DNA of 64,000 nt. Origin: Microbulbifer thermotolerans (GTDB lineage: Bacteria > Pseudomonadota > Gammaproteobacteria > Pseudomonadales > Cellvibrionaceae). Under the pieces are notes generated by a model. That model made no database searches and was not told where the DNA came from. It saw nothing but the letters and a program-made list of their open reading frames with translations. The position numbers were made by a program, and so were the translations under genes. Below, one piece after another: positions 19,160-28,177 of the stretch. The first letter of the stretch is position 1. Every line of letters starts with the position of its first letter. The DNA is taken from positions 186,001-250,000 of the forward strand of contig NZ_FOKT01000005.1 in assembly GCF_900112305.1 (NCBI RefSeq). Reading direction: 5' to 3'.

Positions 19160-20542
19160 ATGAGACAAGCGCAGAACGCTGCAGAGCCGGCTTTATCCGA
19201 GGAATTACTCTCCCGCTATGCCGGGCCCTGTCCGCGCTATACTTCCTATCCCACAGCGGATCGTTTTGGCCCCCTGGGTGACGGAGAACCTTGGCGCGCA
19301 CTGGCGGATATTCGCAGCCTGTCACTCTACGTGCATATTCCTTTCTGCCATTCGCTCTGTTACTTCTGTGCCTGCAACAAAGTCATTACCCGGCAATACG
19401 GGCTTGCGTCCAGTTATCTGGAGCAACTGCTGCGGGAAATGCGCTGGTATCGCGACAAGGTGGCCAGAGTGCCCGTGACTCAGTTGCACCTGGGGGGAGG
19501 AACACCCACCTATCTGAACGACGATGATATGCGTCGCCTCATCGATGGACTGGCACAGATCTTCGATCTGCGCACGGGGGAAGACGTTGAATACAGTATC
19601 GAGGCGGACCCGCGCACTCTTGAGCTGGATACCCTCGCCACACTGCGCCAACTGGGTTTTAACCGCCTGAGCCTCGGTATTCAGGATTTCAATCCGGTGG
19701 TGCAGCAGTCGATCAACCGCATTTGCAGCTCCGACCAAGTGGCGCAGCTGACTGACGCTGCGCGCGAACAGGGGTTTCGCTCCATTTCCTATGATCTCAT
19801 CTATGGTCTTCCCGGGCAGAGTGTAGATAGCCTGCAACGCACTTTGGACAGAGTGCTGGAGCTGGCACCGGACCGTATCGCGCTCTACCACTACGCCCAT
19901 CTGCCGCACCGGTTCAAGGCGCAGCGGCTGATTGATTCCAACCTGATCCCCACGCCGACGGAAAAAATCGCCATGCAGTTGGCGGCGGTATCCCGCCTTA
20001 CCCAGGCCGGTTATGAGTTTTTGGGCATGGATCATTTTGCGCTGCCCGGCGACGAGTTGGCGGCAGCCGCTCGCGAGGGACGGCTGGCGCGCAACTTTCA
20101 GGGATACACACTGATGCCCGCGGATGCACTGGTAGGGCTGGGGGCTTCGGCGATCAGTTACAGCGCTGATGGCTACTGGCAGAATCTGCACCGGTTGAAG
20201 GAATATGCCCAGGCAGTCACCGACCGGGGGATCGCCACTTGCCGTGGATGGCTGCTTGACGGCGATGATCGCCTGCGCCAATGGGTGATCGGAGAGTTGA
20301 TGTGCCGTCTGCAGTTGGACAAAAAAGAGGCCGCAGAGCGCGCTGGAGCGCCTTTTGAGACCTATTTTGCGGCCGATTTGGCGAGATTGCAGCCAATGTT
20401 CGACGACGGCCTGCTGCAGCAGGACGAAAACTGTTTGCGCGTCACGAACCGAGGCCGCTGGTTTGTGCGTAATGCCGCCGCCGCTTTCGACCGCTATCTC
20501 CATTCAGCGGAAACCGATGCCCGCTATTCCCGTGTTCTGTAA
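19160..20542 (+). CDS. hemN: Oxygen-independent coproporphyrinogen III oxidase (HemN)
   Basis: Radical-SAM enzyme that decarboxylates coproporphyrinogen III to protoporphyrinogen IX without oxygen. Its 460 aa are true-HemN length. The [4Fe-4S] motif is C63-x3-C67-x2-C70 with C72 (CHSLCYFCACNK), almost the same numbering as E. coli HemN. Also present are 'YTSYPTADRF', 'LHLGGGTPTYL', 'IEADPRTL' and 'SYDLIYGLPGQ'. It is followed by the Fnr/Anr gene, an arrangement also seen in Pseudomonas. No Anr box is visible in its own 93-nt upstream gap. Confidence 0.95.
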   Translation: MRQAQNAAEPALSEELLSRYAGPCPRYTSYPTADRFGPLGDGEPWRALADIRSLSLYVHIPFCHSLCYFCACNKVITRQYGLASSYLEQLLREMRWYRDKVARVPVTQLHLGGGTPTYLNDDDMRRLIDGLAQIFDLRTGEDVEYSIEADPRTLELDTLATLRQLGFNRLSLGIQDFNPVVQQSINRICSSDQVAQLTDAAREQGFRSISYDLIYGLPGQSVDSLQRTLDRVLELAPDRIALYHYAHLPHRFKAQRLIDSNLIPTPTEKIAMQLAAVSRLTQAGYEFLGMDHFALPGDELAAAAREGRLARNFQGYTLMPADALVGLGASAISYSADGYWQNLHRLKEYAQAVTDRGIATCRGWLLDGDDRLRQWVIGELMCRLQLDKKEAAERAGAPFETYFAADLARLQPMFDDGLLQQDENCLRVTNRGRWFVRNAAAAFDRYLHSAETDARYSRVL

Positions 20543-20549
20543 CCGTGTA

Positions 20550-20603
20550 ATATCCGGACTGCTCCGTAACCGATAATTGATGTGCTACGAAAGGTCCGGA
20601 TAT
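20550..20603 (+). repeat. 10-bp inverted repeat spanning the fnr/anr leader
   Basis: ATATCCGGAC (20550-20559) is perfectly complementary to GTCCGGATAT (20594-20603), whose last base lies 2 nt before the fnr/anr ATG at 20606. As RNA the stem would bury the ribosome-binding region. As DNA it could be an operator pair. It starts 8 nt after the hemN stop. Confidence 0.5.
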
Positions 20604-20605
20604 CC

Positions 20606-21337
20606 ATGACTGATACTCAGAGAGCGGTAAGCTGCGGGAACTGTTCGGTCAGGCGGCTGTGCCTGCCGGCCGGCCTTTCCCAGGGTGATATCGACAAGCT
20701 CGAACAAATCACGCGCAAAAAGAAAATCGTCAAGTCCGGCGAGTCCCTTTTCCGCACCGGTGATCCCTTTGCAAACCTGTACGCGATTCGCTCAGGTAGC
20801 TTCAAGTCGGCGGTAATCGCCGCCGATGGCGATACTCAGGTGACCCATTTTGCCCTGCCGGGAGAACTGCTGGGCCTGGACGCCTACAGTGGCCGGGTGC
20901 ACCCGAGCTATGCGGAAGCGCTGGAGGATAGCAGCGTCTGTGTACTGCCGTTCTCGCAGCTGGAGACACTGGCACAGCAAGTGCCGGCACTGCAGCAGCA
21001 GATCTACAGTATTTTCTCGGAAGAGCTGAAACAGGAAAACGATATCCTGATGCTGCTGGGCAAGCGTTCTGCGGATACACGTTTGGCGGCGCTACTGATC
21101 AATATCTCCAGTCGTTATGCGCGCCGCGGTTATTCTGCCAGCCGCTTTGTGTTATCCATGCCGCGCACCGATATTGCCAACTATCTCGGGTTGACCGCGG
21201 AAACCGTAAGCCGCCTGTTTTCCCGTTTTCAAAAGGAAAAGCTGATACGGGCCAGCGGGCGCGATGTGGAAATACTGGATCTGATCGGACTCAGTGAAGT
21301 GGCCGGTACTCACTGCGGCTACGAGGGCGAGGGCTGA
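20606..21337 (+). CDS. fnr: Crp/Fnr-family oxygen-sensing regulator (Fnr/Anr)
   Basis: 243 aa from ATG 20606. The four [4Fe-4S] ligands are present: C10, C13, C19 (spacing C-x2-C-x5-C) and C112, each exactly 10 less than E. coli Fnr C20/C23/C29/C122. The cyclic-nucleotide-like beta-roll spans about 25-140, a dimer helix follows, and the recognition helix is 'TAETVSRLFSRFQKE' with the E-xx-SR pattern that reads TTGAT half-sites. It should activate at low oxygen through the TTGAT-N4-ATCAA sites at 18269, 21360 and 23394. Upstream it shares a leader inverted repeat next to the start. Confidence 0.94.
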   Translation: MTDTQRAVSCGNCSVRRLCLPAGLSQGDIDKLEQITRKKKIVKSGESLFRTGDPFANLYAIRSGSFKSAVIAADGDTQVTHFALPGELLGLDAYSGRVHPSYAEALEDSSVCVLPFSQLETLAQQVPALQQQIYSIFSEELKQENDILMLLGKRSADTRLAALLINISSRYARRGYSASRFVLSMPRTDIANYLGLTAETVSRLFSRFQKEKLIRASGRDVEILDLIGLSEVAGTHCGYEGEG

Positions 21338-21359
21338 TGTGCCAGCGCCTGATTTTTGC

Positions 21360-21373
21360 TTGATTCAGATCAA
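21360..21373 (+). promoter_or_regulatory. Anr/Fnr box upstream of hsp20
   Basis: TTGATTCAGATCAA is a perfect TTGAT-N4-ATCAA match, 64 nt before the Hsp20 start and just after the fnr/anr gene. The distance suits a class II-type activation site about -41.5 from a start near 21408. Confidence 0.8.
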
Positions 21374-21437
21374 TAACTGCCACACGGTTGCGGCTTAACC
21401 TTAAAGCGTAAATCAACCGCTGAAAGGAGTCGCAACC

Positions 21438-21866
21438 ATGCAAATTATTCCGAGAAAATCTCCGTTTGATTTCGATCATATTTTTCACGGCTGGTGGGGT
21501 GGTGTACCCAGCACCGACACCACAACTCCGGTAACTTTTGCTCCCAAAGTGGATATCTTTGAAGAAAAGGGAAAATACCGTATTGTCGCCGATCTGCCGG
21601 GTGTCGAGCGGGAAAATATCAAGCTCACTCTGGATGAAGGTGTGCTCACTCTGGAGGCGGTGCTTGAGCGAGAAAGCAAAAAAGAAGAAAAAGGAAAAGT
21701 GATTCGCCGCGAACGCTTTAGCGGTAGTTATCTGCGCCGCTTTGATCTCGGCGACAATATTGCCGAAGATGATGTTCAAGCAGAGTTTAACAACGGTGTA
21801 CTCACCTTGGAAATCCCTTTTCTGGAGCCGCGTGAGCGTGCGGCAAAGCGCATTCAAATCCGTTAA
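21438..21866 (+). CDS. Hsp20/alpha-crystallin family small heat-shock protein
   Basis: 142 aa with an alpha-crystallin domain at about 35-130: 'FAPKVDIFEEKGKYRIVADLPGVERENIKLTLDEG', 'YLRRFDLGDNIAEDDVQAEFNNGVLTLEIPF'. The C-terminal extension is short and lacks a clear I-x-I. Start ATG 21438 follows AAAGGAG. Small heat-shock proteins bind unfolding clients and oligomerise. The perfect Anr box upstream suggests induction at low oxygen instead of, or besides, heat; no sigma-32-like promoter stood out. Confidence 0.92.
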   Translation: MQIIPRKSPFDFDHIFHGWWGGVPSTDTTTPVTFAPKVDIFEEKGKYRIVADLPGVERENIKLTLDEGVLTLEAVLERESKKEEKGKVIRRERFSGSYLRRFDLGDNIAEDDVQAEFNNGVLTLEIPFLEPRERAAKRIQIR

Positions 21867-21898
21867 GTAGTCTTTTGCTTGGGCGTCTCTTTTGATGC

Positions 21899-22000
21899 AG
21901 GGGCGTTCAGGCTGTGGGATGGATGCTATGAAAGCACACAGGAGCTTTCCTGTGACTGACGGCTTTTAGGTGTCTGTCCCATCATTTGACCATCTTTTTA
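21899..22000. repeat. Degenerate copy of the inverted-repeat element
   Basis: GGGGCGTTCAGG, TGGGATGGATGCTATGAAAGC, CTTTCCTGTGACTGACGG and TGTCCCATCATTTGA align in order with the central part of the 57175 copy (GGGGCGCTCAGG, TGGGATGGGTATTTTGAAAACG, CTTCCCTGTAGCTCCGCCGG, ATCCATCCCACC). Terminal repeats are missing. It lies between hsp20 and its terminator. Confidence 0.45.
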
Positions 22001-22058
22001 AGATGGAAATTTTGAGCACGAGAGTTTTTTATTTGCGGTTCCCAGTCAAAACCGCAGT

Positions 22059-22085
22059 GGCCAGCTTCTCCGCTGGCCTTTTTTA
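22059..22085 (+). terminator. Intrinsic terminator, rightward (hsp20 side)
   Basis: GGCCAGC (22059-22065) pairs with GCTGGCC (22072-22078) and is followed by a T7 run. It is 190 nt past the hsp20 stop, with a decayed repeat between. Confidence 0.85.
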
Positions 22086-22087
22086 TT

Positions 22088-22112
22088 AAAAAAAAGACCG
22101 GCTATGCCGGTC
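22088..22112 (-). terminator. Intrinsic terminator, leftward (SpoIIAA-like gene)
   Basis: On the minus strand GACCGGC-ATA-GCCGGTC forms a 7-bp stem (22096-22112), followed by eight U (A-run 22088-22095). It ends the leftward transcript of the gene at 22219-22665. Confidence 0.8.
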
Positions 22113-22218
22113 AAAAAAGCAACCCGGTCGTCCGCTTCCGGGTGAGCTAGCGATGAATTCCTATATTGCCTGAATGAATCGAAACCAATCTCAGCGCTTG
22201 TGACAGTTTTACTGTTTC

Positions 22219-22665
22219 CTAGTGTGTGGGAAATACTGGCGTGCTGTGGTGGCTGTCTCGACTAGATTTTTCGGTATTATCCGGTTGCGCCAGCCAGTGC
22301 AGTGCGTCGTCGTGTTCTTCGAAATATTGTACGTCTCCACTCAAAAACCAGGAGGCGATACGTGCGGCAACTTTTTGCCATTTTTCTTCGCCCACCACGG
22401 CGATTCTGGAAAACTCATTGCCGTGTTTCAGCGCCAGTTTAAAGTCATCCCAGGCGGCGCGCAGTTCCCAACCCTCGAAGTCTTCCACATCTACCAATGC
22501 TTTCACTTTCGGATCTTTTATACCTTGTAATGCGTAGTCGAGAAGTGGTGTTATTACTTCATAATCTTCATGAGTGAGCCGACCTATGGCTTTGACGTAG
22601 AGAAAAAATTCAGAGTTGATTCTTTCAAGCCCGATGGATATGCCGTGGCACTTGATGTCTCTCAT
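22219..22665 (-). CDS. SpoIIAA-like (STAS-type) protein
   Basis: 148 aa resembling the SpoIIAA-like family: 'EFFLYVKAIGRLTHEDYEVITPLLDYALQG', 'KVKALVDVEDFEGWELRAAWDDFKLALKHGNEFSRIAVVGEEKWQKV', 'GDVQYFEEHDDALHWLAQ'. Members are small soluble STAS-like proteins proposed to bind lipids or partner proteins; the actual role is unknown. The last 18 residues are a polar tail without homology. It lies 98 nt from the hemerythrin gene on the same strand and has its own terminator. Confidence 0.78.
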   Translation of the reverse strand: MRDIKCHGISIGLERINSEFFLYVKAIGRLTHEDYEVITPLLDYALQGIKDPKVKALVDVEDFEGWELRAAWDDFKLALKHGNEFSRIAVVGEEKWQKVAARIASWFLSGDVQYFEEHDDALHWLAQPDNTEKSSRDSHHSTPVFPTH

Positions 22666-22763
22666 TGGATGCTCCTTTCTCTGGTTTCCTGATCGAGATT
22701 GCGATGCATTGAAAAATGATGTCTGTTGCTACAGTGCAATCGCCCGCTTTTTATCTTGCGGGG

Positions 22764-23336
22764 TCAGGTCAATGCGGCTGCGGGTTGATCTGATGTTGTT
22801 AGATACTGGTGCAGCATGTCGTATGTCTTTTTGATTCCGGCGTGAAATACCGGATTGCTGTTTTGCTTCAGGTTCGCGTGTATTTCCTGCCAGTCAGCCT
22901 CGGTGAGGTATTGTTCGATCAGGGGATAGACAATCTCGTTTTCCCATCGCATGTGGTCGCGCTGCAGATTCAGGTAATCCAGGGCCGTGCTGATTAGCTT
23001 GCTGCGCTCTACGGCAGAATCATTGGCGATGGCGTAGAACAGGCTGGACATTTGCCGCGTGCAGGCGGCGATATGTTGGTGCTCCTGTGATGTGGCGATA
23101 ACCGCCTCCCGGCAGGGGATGGGTTTGGTCAATAGCTGCTGAAATACCACATCTTCAACGGGGTGGTGCCACTTGTCCGGGTAAACGGAAATATAGTCTA
23201 AAGCGTCGAGAATCAGCCCCAGGGTCGCCGGGTCCCGCTCCCTGTCGTCCAGGCTGTGGAGAAGGGACTCAAAAGTATCGAGGAGCTGCTGGAGGTGTTT
23301 ATGATCCAGGCACAGCTGCCGATAGATAGTGTTCAT
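22764..23336 (-). CDS. Hemerythrin HHE domain-containing protein
   Basis: 190 aa with a four-helix hemerythrin-like domain: 'LCLDHKHLQQLLDTFESLLHSLD', 'YPDKWHHPVEDVVFQQLL', 'ATSQEHQHIAACTRQM', and 'RDHMRWENEIVYPLIEQYL' supply the His/Glu ligands of a di-iron site. ATG 23336 is chosen because GGAGG precedes it by 5 nt; the frame continues upstream to 23477 without homology. Such proteins bind or sense O2, or repair nitrosylated iron centres. An Anr-like site lies 58 nt upstream, tying it to the oxygen cluster. Confidence 0.88.
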   Translation of the reverse strand: MNTIYRQLCLDHKHLQQLLDTFESLLHSLDDRERDPATLGLILDALDYISVYPDKWHHPVEDVVFQQLLTKPIPCREAVIATSQEHQHIAACTRQMSSLFYAIANDSAVERSKLISTALDYLNLQRDHMRWENEIVYPLIEQYLTEADWQEIHANLKQNSNPVFHAGIKKTYDMLHQYLTTSDQPAAALT

Positions 23337-23393
23337 GTCCGCCTCCATTGATTGACCGGTGTCCCCATTGTTGTCTGTCTGACAGCGGGAGGC

Positions 23394-23407
23394 TTGACCT
23401 GGATCAA
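23394..23407. promoter_or_regulatory. Anr/Fnr-like box upstream of the hemerythrin gene
   Basis: TTGACCTGGATCAA has one mismatch from TTGAT-N4-ATCAA. It lies 58 nt upstream of the leftward hemerythrin start and 204 nt upstream of the rightward beta-barrel gene, so hemerythrin is the likelier target. Confidence 0.65.
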
Positions 23408-23610
23408 GCCTCGGCACGGTTGCGTGGTGGCAGGCGGCAATCTGCGCGCTTGGACACGGGGCGGGCCTTGGAACCATGCGTTGCCATCGCGGTCACAGGG
23501 GCTCCGTGTGCGCTTCTGTGATTGGGGAACTGTTAGGTGGAAATCAAGGTGAGTAGAATCCGTGCCCACCTTACCGTGTGAATTGATCAATAACCAGTTA
23601 GGGAATTTGT

Positions 23611-24099
23611 ATGCGTAATATTGCAAAAGGTGTCGCTGTATTAGCGCTGGTATCTTCTTCCGCGGCTTTTGCCGAGGGGGGCTATTGGGGGGCTGTTGGC
23701 GGGATCATGGATATAGACCTGCCCAACGCAGACAGCCCATTAAATCTGGGATTGCGTGGAGGTTATATATTGCCCTCAGGATGGGGATTCGAGCTTGAGT
23801 ACACCAATTCGCTGATCAGTGGTCAGGCCGATGTTTTTGCCAATGATGTCGATGTGGACGTTCAGACCATGGCAGGCTACGCCACCTATCGCTCCTATGG
23901 CGATGTTTACTTTAAAGGCCGCCTGGGCGTGCTGTATGAGGACGTCTCCGTGGGCGCCTCCAGCAGCGACGACACCGGCGTTTCCCTGGGGGCGGGCATC
24001 GGCTTCAACTACGGCCCCAACACCAATATCGAGCTTGAATACACAGTGATTGAGGAAGATATTGCCTTCTGGTCCGGTACCATGACCCTGCACTTCTAA
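23611..24099 (+). CDS. Small outer-membrane beta-barrel protein (OMP_b-brl type)
   Basis: 162 aa with signal peptide MRNIAKGVAVLALVSSSAAFA and alternating amphipathic strands: 'GYWGAVGGIMDIDL', 'LGLRGGYILPSGWGFELEYTNSL', 'YFKGRLGVLYEDV', 'VSLGAGIGFNYGPNTNIELEYTVI', ending 'SGTMTLHF' with a terminal Phe. This is the OmpA/OmpX-like eight-strand barrel pattern. Function is unknown. It is divergent from the hemerythrin gene. Confidence 0.82.
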   Translation: MRNIAKGVAVLALVSSSAAFAEGGYWGAVGGIMDIDLPNADSPLNLGLRGGYILPSGWGFELEYTNSLISGQADVFANDVDVDVQTMAGYATYRSYGDVYFKGRLGVLYEDVSVGASSSDDTGVSLGAGIGFNYGPNTNIELEYTVIEEDIAFWSGTMTLHF

Positions 24100-24226
24100 A
24101 CCCTTCCCAGCGCGCGGCCCGAAGCCGCGCCGCTATACGTGCGCGCCAACGATTTCCTTGGTGTACAATGCGCGCCTTCGATAGTTTCACCCTGTCTGAT
24201 CCAGCCCGCATTACCGAGGGAATACC

Positions 24227-25492
24227 ATGTTTGATTCATCAGTCACACTCGCCTCCTATGACCCGGATATCTGGGAAGCCATTCAGGAGGAAGATCGCCG
24301 CCAGGAGGAGCACATTGAGCTGATCGCCTCCGAGAACTACACCAGCCCACTGGTGATGGCAGCCCAGGGCAGCAGCCTGACCAACAAGTACGCGGAAGGC
24401 TACCCGGGTAAGCGCTACTACGGCGGTTGTGAGTATGTCGATAAAGTGGAAACCCTGGCGATAGAGCGGGCCAAGCAGCTGTTCGGCGCCGACTATGCCA
24501 ACGTGCAGCCGCACTCCGGCTCCCAGGCAAACGCCGCGGTTTATCAGGCACTGTGTGCGCCGGGGGACACCGTATTGGGGATGAGCCTGGCCCACGGTGG
24601 CCACCTGACCCACGGAGCACGGGTGAACTTCTCCGGCAAGATATACAACGCGGTGCAGTACGGCCTCAACCCCGAGACCGGTGAGGTGGATTATGAAGAG
24701 GTGGAACGCCTCGCTCTGGAGCACAAGCCGAAGATGATCGTTGCCGGTTTCTCCGCTTATTCACGCATTATGGATTGGGGCCGCTTCCGCGAGATCGCCG
24801 ACAAAGTGGGCGCTTACCTGTTTGTGGATATGGCCCATGTTGCCGGTCTGGTGGCTGCGGGTGTCTACCCCTCGCCGATTCCCCATGCGGACGTGGTGAC
24901 CTCCACTACCCACAAAACCCTGCGCGGTCCCCGTGGCGGTATCATTCTGGCCAAGGCCAACGAAGAGATCGAGAAAAAGCTCAACAGCGCGGTATTCCCC
25001 GGGGGGCAGGGCGGCCCTCTGATGCATGTGATCGCGGCCAAGGCCGTGTCCTTCAAGGAAGCCATGAGCCCGGAGTACAAGGAATACCAGAAGAAAGTGG
25101 TGGAAAATGCCCGAGCCATGGCCGAGACCTTCCTCGATCGCGGCATCAACATTGTCTCTGGCGGTACTGACGATCACCTGATGCTGGTGGATCTGATTGG
25201 CAAAGAGTACACGGGCAAAGATGCCGATGAAGCGCTGGGCCGGGCCAATATTACCGTGAACAAAAACGCGGTCCCCAACGATCCGCGCTCCCCATTTATC
25301 ACCAGTGGTCTGCGCGTCGGTACGCCCGCGATTACCACCCGTGGCTTCGGTGTCAAGGAAACCCAGGAGTTGACGCATTGGATCTGCGACGTGCTGGATG
25401 CCCTGGAGAAAGGCGACGCCGAGGCGACCATCGCCGAGGTGAAGCAAAAAGTGCTGGATATCTGCGCGCGCTTCCCTGTCTACAAAGGCTGA
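24227..25492 (+). CDS. glyA: Serine hydroxymethyltransferase
   Basis: PLP enzyme converting serine and THF to glycine and methylene-THF. The 421 aa are typical. Motifs are '[20 protein letters not shown]', '[16 protein letters not shown]', '[15 protein letters not shown]', '[19 protein letters not shown]', and the Schiff-base lysine in '[17 protein letters not shown]'. ATG 24227 follows GAGGGAATACC. It precedes nrdR and the riboflavin genes, a common gammaproteobacterial order. Confidence 0.97.
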   Translation: MFDSSVTLASYDPDIWEAIQEEDRRQEEHIELIASENYTSPLVMAAQGSSLTNKYAEGYPGKRYYGGCEYVDKVETLAIERAKQLFGADYANVQPHSGSQANAAVYQALCAPGDTVLGMSLAHGGHLTHGARVNFSGKIYNAVQYGLNPETGEVDYEEVERLALEHKPKMIVAGFSAYSRIMDWGRFREIADKVGAYLFVDMAHVAGLVAAGVYPSPIPHADVVTSTTHKTLRGPRGGIILAKANEEIEKKLNSAVFPGGQGGPLMHVIAAKAVSFKEAMSPEYKEYQKKVVENARAMAETFLDRGINIVSGGTDDHLMLVDLIGKEYTGKDADEALGRANITVNKNAVPNDPRSPFITSGLRVGTPAITTRGFGVKETQELTHWICDVLDALEKGDAEATIAEVKQKVLDICARFPVYKG

Positions 25493-25541
25493 AAACCTAC
25501 AGCGTTGCGGCGGCTGATCAAGCCGTCCTGCGGCCGCGGGC

Positions 25542-25568
25542 CCTCCCCCGGGCGAGAAGCCCGGGAGG
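25542..25568 (+). terminator. GC-rich hairpin after glyA
   Basis: CCCGGGC and GCCCGGG with flanking CCTCC/GGAGG form a stem interrupted by a small bulge, 50 nt past the glyA stop. There is no U-run. Nothing else is recognisable in the 292-nt glyA-nrdR gap, except probable nrdR promoter sequence near its end (TGTGGTAAACT at 25737-25747). Confidence 0.4.
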
Positions 25569-25784
25569 TGGGTGGAAACTTTGAGATCGCTGAATACGGG
25601 CCTCACCCGGCTGCTGAGTGCCCTGTACAGTCGAAACATTCATCCCATTTAGACCTGCCCTATGGATCAGCGGTTGCTCTGATACAGGGGAATCATGGGG
25701 CCATAGTGCGGCGGGACCGCTCAAGGGCCGGAGTGTCTGTGGTAAACTGCGGCCCGTTTTTCAATCCCCTAGAGACAATCCCTC

Positions 25785-26252
25785 ATGCACTGTCCATTCT
25801 GCAGCGCAGAAGAAACCAAGGTTGTCGATTCCCGCTTGGTGGCTGACGGTGACCAGGTGCGCCGCCGGCGCGAGTGCCTACAGTGCCGCGAGCGCTTCAC
25901 TACCTTTGAGACCGCGGAGCTCTTATTGCCGCGGGTAGTCAAGCAGAACGGCCATCGCGAGCCCTTCAATGAAGACAAGCTGCGCGCGGGCATACAGCGC
26001 GCGGTGGAGAAGCGGCCAGTGAGCACCGAGCGCGTGGAGTCCGCGGTTTCACAAATCAAACACGCCCTGCGGGCAACCGGAGAGCGAGAACTGCCGGCGC
26101 GGGTCATCGGTGAACTGGTGATGGAACAGCTGCGCGAGCTGGACCAGGTCGCCTATGTCCGCTTCGCCTCGGTTTACCGCCGTTTCGAGGATGTCAGCGA
26201 ATTCAGTGAGGAAATCGAGCGGCTCACCAGCAGGCACACGGAGAAAAAATGA
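25785..26252 (+). CDS. nrdR: Transcriptional repressor NrdR
   Basis: 155-aa repressor of ribonucleotide reductase genes. The N-terminal zinc ribbon has C3, C6, C31 and C34 ('[18 protein letters not shown]…', '[12 protein letters not shown]'). The ATP-cone follows ('[30 protein letters not shown]'). The stop overlaps the ribD start as ATGA (26249-26252), so the two are translationally coupled. Confidence 0.97.
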   Translation: MHCPFCSAEETKVVDSRLVADGDQVRRRRECLQCRERFTTFETAELLLPRVVKQNGHREPFNEDKLRAGIQRAVEKRPVSTERVESAVSQIKHALRATGERELPARVIGELVMEQLRELDQVAYVRFASVYRRFEDVSEFSEEIERLTSRHTEKK

Positions 26253-27376
26253 CCCCACGGGAACTGATGGCGCGGGCGATTCAGCTGGCGGAGCGGGGCC
26301 TCTACACCACTATGCCCAACCCCCGTGTCGGCTGCGTGATTGCCGACAGCGAAGGCAATATCGTCGCTGAAGGCTGGCACCAGCGCGCCGGTTTGCCACA
26401 CGCGGAGATTGAAGCACTCAGTGTTGCCGGGGATGGCGCCCGCGGTGCGACTGTCTATGTGACCTTGGAGCCCTGCAGCCATACTGGCCGCACCGGCCCC
26501 TGTGCTGACGCATTGATCCAGAGTGGTGTGGCCAGAGTGGTTTACGGCATGCAGGACCCCAACCCCGCGGTCAGCGGTCGGGGGCTGCAAAAGCTCAAGG
26601 ACGCGGGTATCGAGGTGGAGGGCCCACTGCTGGAGGAGCAGTGTCGTGCGCTCAACCCCGGGTTTATCAAGCGTATGACTTTGGGCCTGCCGTTTGTGCG
26701 TTGTAAGTCGGCGATGAGCCTGGACGGTCGCACTGCCATGGCCAGCGGTGAATCCAAGTGGGTTACCGGACCCGCCGCCCGCGCCGATGTACAGCGGCTG
26801 CGCGCGCGCAGCTGCGCGATAGTCACCGGCGTGGAAACCGTGCGTTTTGACAATCCCAACCTGAATGTGCGCGCCGACGAAATGGCCCTGGAACTGCTGG
26901 CCGCGGAGCAAGCGGCGGAAGTGCAGCCGCTGCGAGTTATTGTTGACAGTAAACTGCGCACCCCGCCCAAAGCCTTTATATTGCAGGGCGACGCCCCCAC
27001 ATTGGTGGCCACAACCGCAGGCGCGGACATATCGCGCCGCGACCGGCTGGAACAGGCGGGCGCCGAGGTGTTGGTACTGCCGGCGGATGGAAAGGGGCGT
27101 GTGGACCTGTCGGCGCTGCTCAAGGAGTTGGCGCGGCGCCAGTGCAACGAGATACTGGTGGAGAGCGGCGCTACCCTTTCAGGTGAATTCCTCTACCGAG
27201 GCCATGTAGATGAGCTGATTGTCTATATGGCGCCGAAGCTGCTCGGCAGCACGGCCAGGCCGCTGTTCGAACTACCCATCGCGCGGATGGGTTCGGTGTT
27301 GCCGGTTACCATTACTGATATGCGTGCGGTCGGGCACGACTGGCGCATCACGGCCACAACTGACATAGAGCGTTAA
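26249..27376 (+). CDS. ribD: Bifunctional riboflavin deaminase/reductase RibD
   Basis: Second and third steps of the riboflavin pathway. The deaminase domain (residues 1-145) has zinc ligands H51 (in HAEIEAL), C76 and C85 ([18 protein letters not shown]). The reductase domain (about 150-375) starts '[27 protein letters not shown]'. 375 aa is standard length. It starts within the nrdR stop and leads the rib run. Confidence 0.96.
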   Translation: MTPRELMARAIQLAERGLYTTMPNPRVGCVIADSEGNIVAEGWHQRAGLPHAEIEALSVAGDGARGATVYVTLEPCSHTGRTGPCADALIQSGVARVVYGMQDPNPAVSGRGLQKLKDAGIEVEGPLLEEQCRALNPGFIKRMTLGLPFVRCKSAMSLDGRTAMASGESKWVTGPAARADVQRLRARSCAIVTGVETVRFDNPNLNVRADEMALELLAAEQAAEVQPLRVIVDSKLRTPPKAFILQGDAPTLVATTAGADISRRDRLEQAGAEVLVLPADGKGRVDLSALLKELARRQCNEILVESGATLSGEFLYRGHVDELIVYMAPKLLGSTARPLFELPIARMGSVLPVTITDMRAVGHDWRITATTDIER

Positions 27377-27400
27377 AGGCTCTTATATGATGGAGCGGAG

Positions 27401-28063
27401 ATGTTTACCGGTATTATCGAAGCTGTAGGTGAAATTTCTGAACTGCAGCCAAAGGGCGGCGACCTGCGTTTGCGGGTCAAGACCGGCAAGCTCGATTTGT
27501 CCGACGTGCAGCTGGGGGACAGTATCGCCACCAACGGTGTTTGTCTGACGGTGGTGGACCTCCCCGGTGATGGCTATTGGGCCGATGTCTCCGCCGAAAC
27601 CCTCAAAGTGGCCACCGTCGGTGACTGGAAGATCGGTGATAAGGTCAACCTCGAAAAGGCTCTGACCCCGCAGACCCGGCTCGGTGGTCACATTGTCAGC
27701 GGCCATGTGGACGGCATCGGCGAAGTGGTTTGGCGCAAATCCGAAGCCCGCGCCGAGCGCTTTCGTCTGCGGGCCCCGGACAACCTGGCCAAATACATCG
27801 CTCACAAGGGCTCCATCACCGTCGACGGCACCAGCCTCACTGTTAACGCGGTAGATGGCGCTGAGTTTGAATTGACCATAGTGCCGCACACGCTTCAAGA
27901 GACGGTGATGGACGTTTACCGGGCCGGCACCCGCGTCAATTTGGAGGTGGATCTGATTGCCCGCTACCTGGAGCGGCTGCTGCTCGGCGACAGGGCTGCC
28001 GAACCGGAAAGCGGTGGATTGACGATGGAATTTCTGGCCAGGCACGGCTTTTACAGGGCTTAG
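27401..28063 (+). CDS. ribE: Riboflavin synthase, alpha subunit
   Basis: Dismutates two lumazines to riboflavin. The 220 aa show the internal two-fold repeat: 'MFTGIIEAVGEI' with 'DSIATNGVCLTVVD' in the first half, and 'LGGHIVSGHVDGIGEV' with 'GSITVDGTSLTVNAVDG' in the second. ATG 27401 has GGAG 5 nt upstream. It lies 24 nt after ribD. No FMN-riboswitch consensus precedes it or ribB. Confidence 0.96.
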   Translation: MFTGIIEAVGEISELQPKGGDLRLRVKTGKLDLSDVQLGDSIATNGVCLTVVDLPGDGYWADVSAETLKVATVGDWKIGDKVNLEKALTPQTRLGGHIVSGHVDGIGEVVWRKSEARAERFRLRAPDNLAKYIAHKGSITVDGTSLTVNAVDGAEFELTIVPHTLQETVMDVYRAGTRVNLEVDLIARYLERLLLGDRAAEPESGGLTMEFLARHGFYRA

Positions 28064-28177
28064 TGGGCTGTTGGTATTCAACAGCCTGTTCGCCGGCGCC
28101 GATCGATCGGATGCTTCTGCACTACCGGGCGCCCCGGCCTCAAATTGAGGTCGCCAACCAAAGAGTTAGAGAGCTTT

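Noticed and set aside
28064..28177. FMN riboswitch before ribB
   Set aside because: The conserved FMN-element blocks (AGGGCAGGGUGAAAUUC-like, CCGAC, GAUGAGAGAA) are not present.
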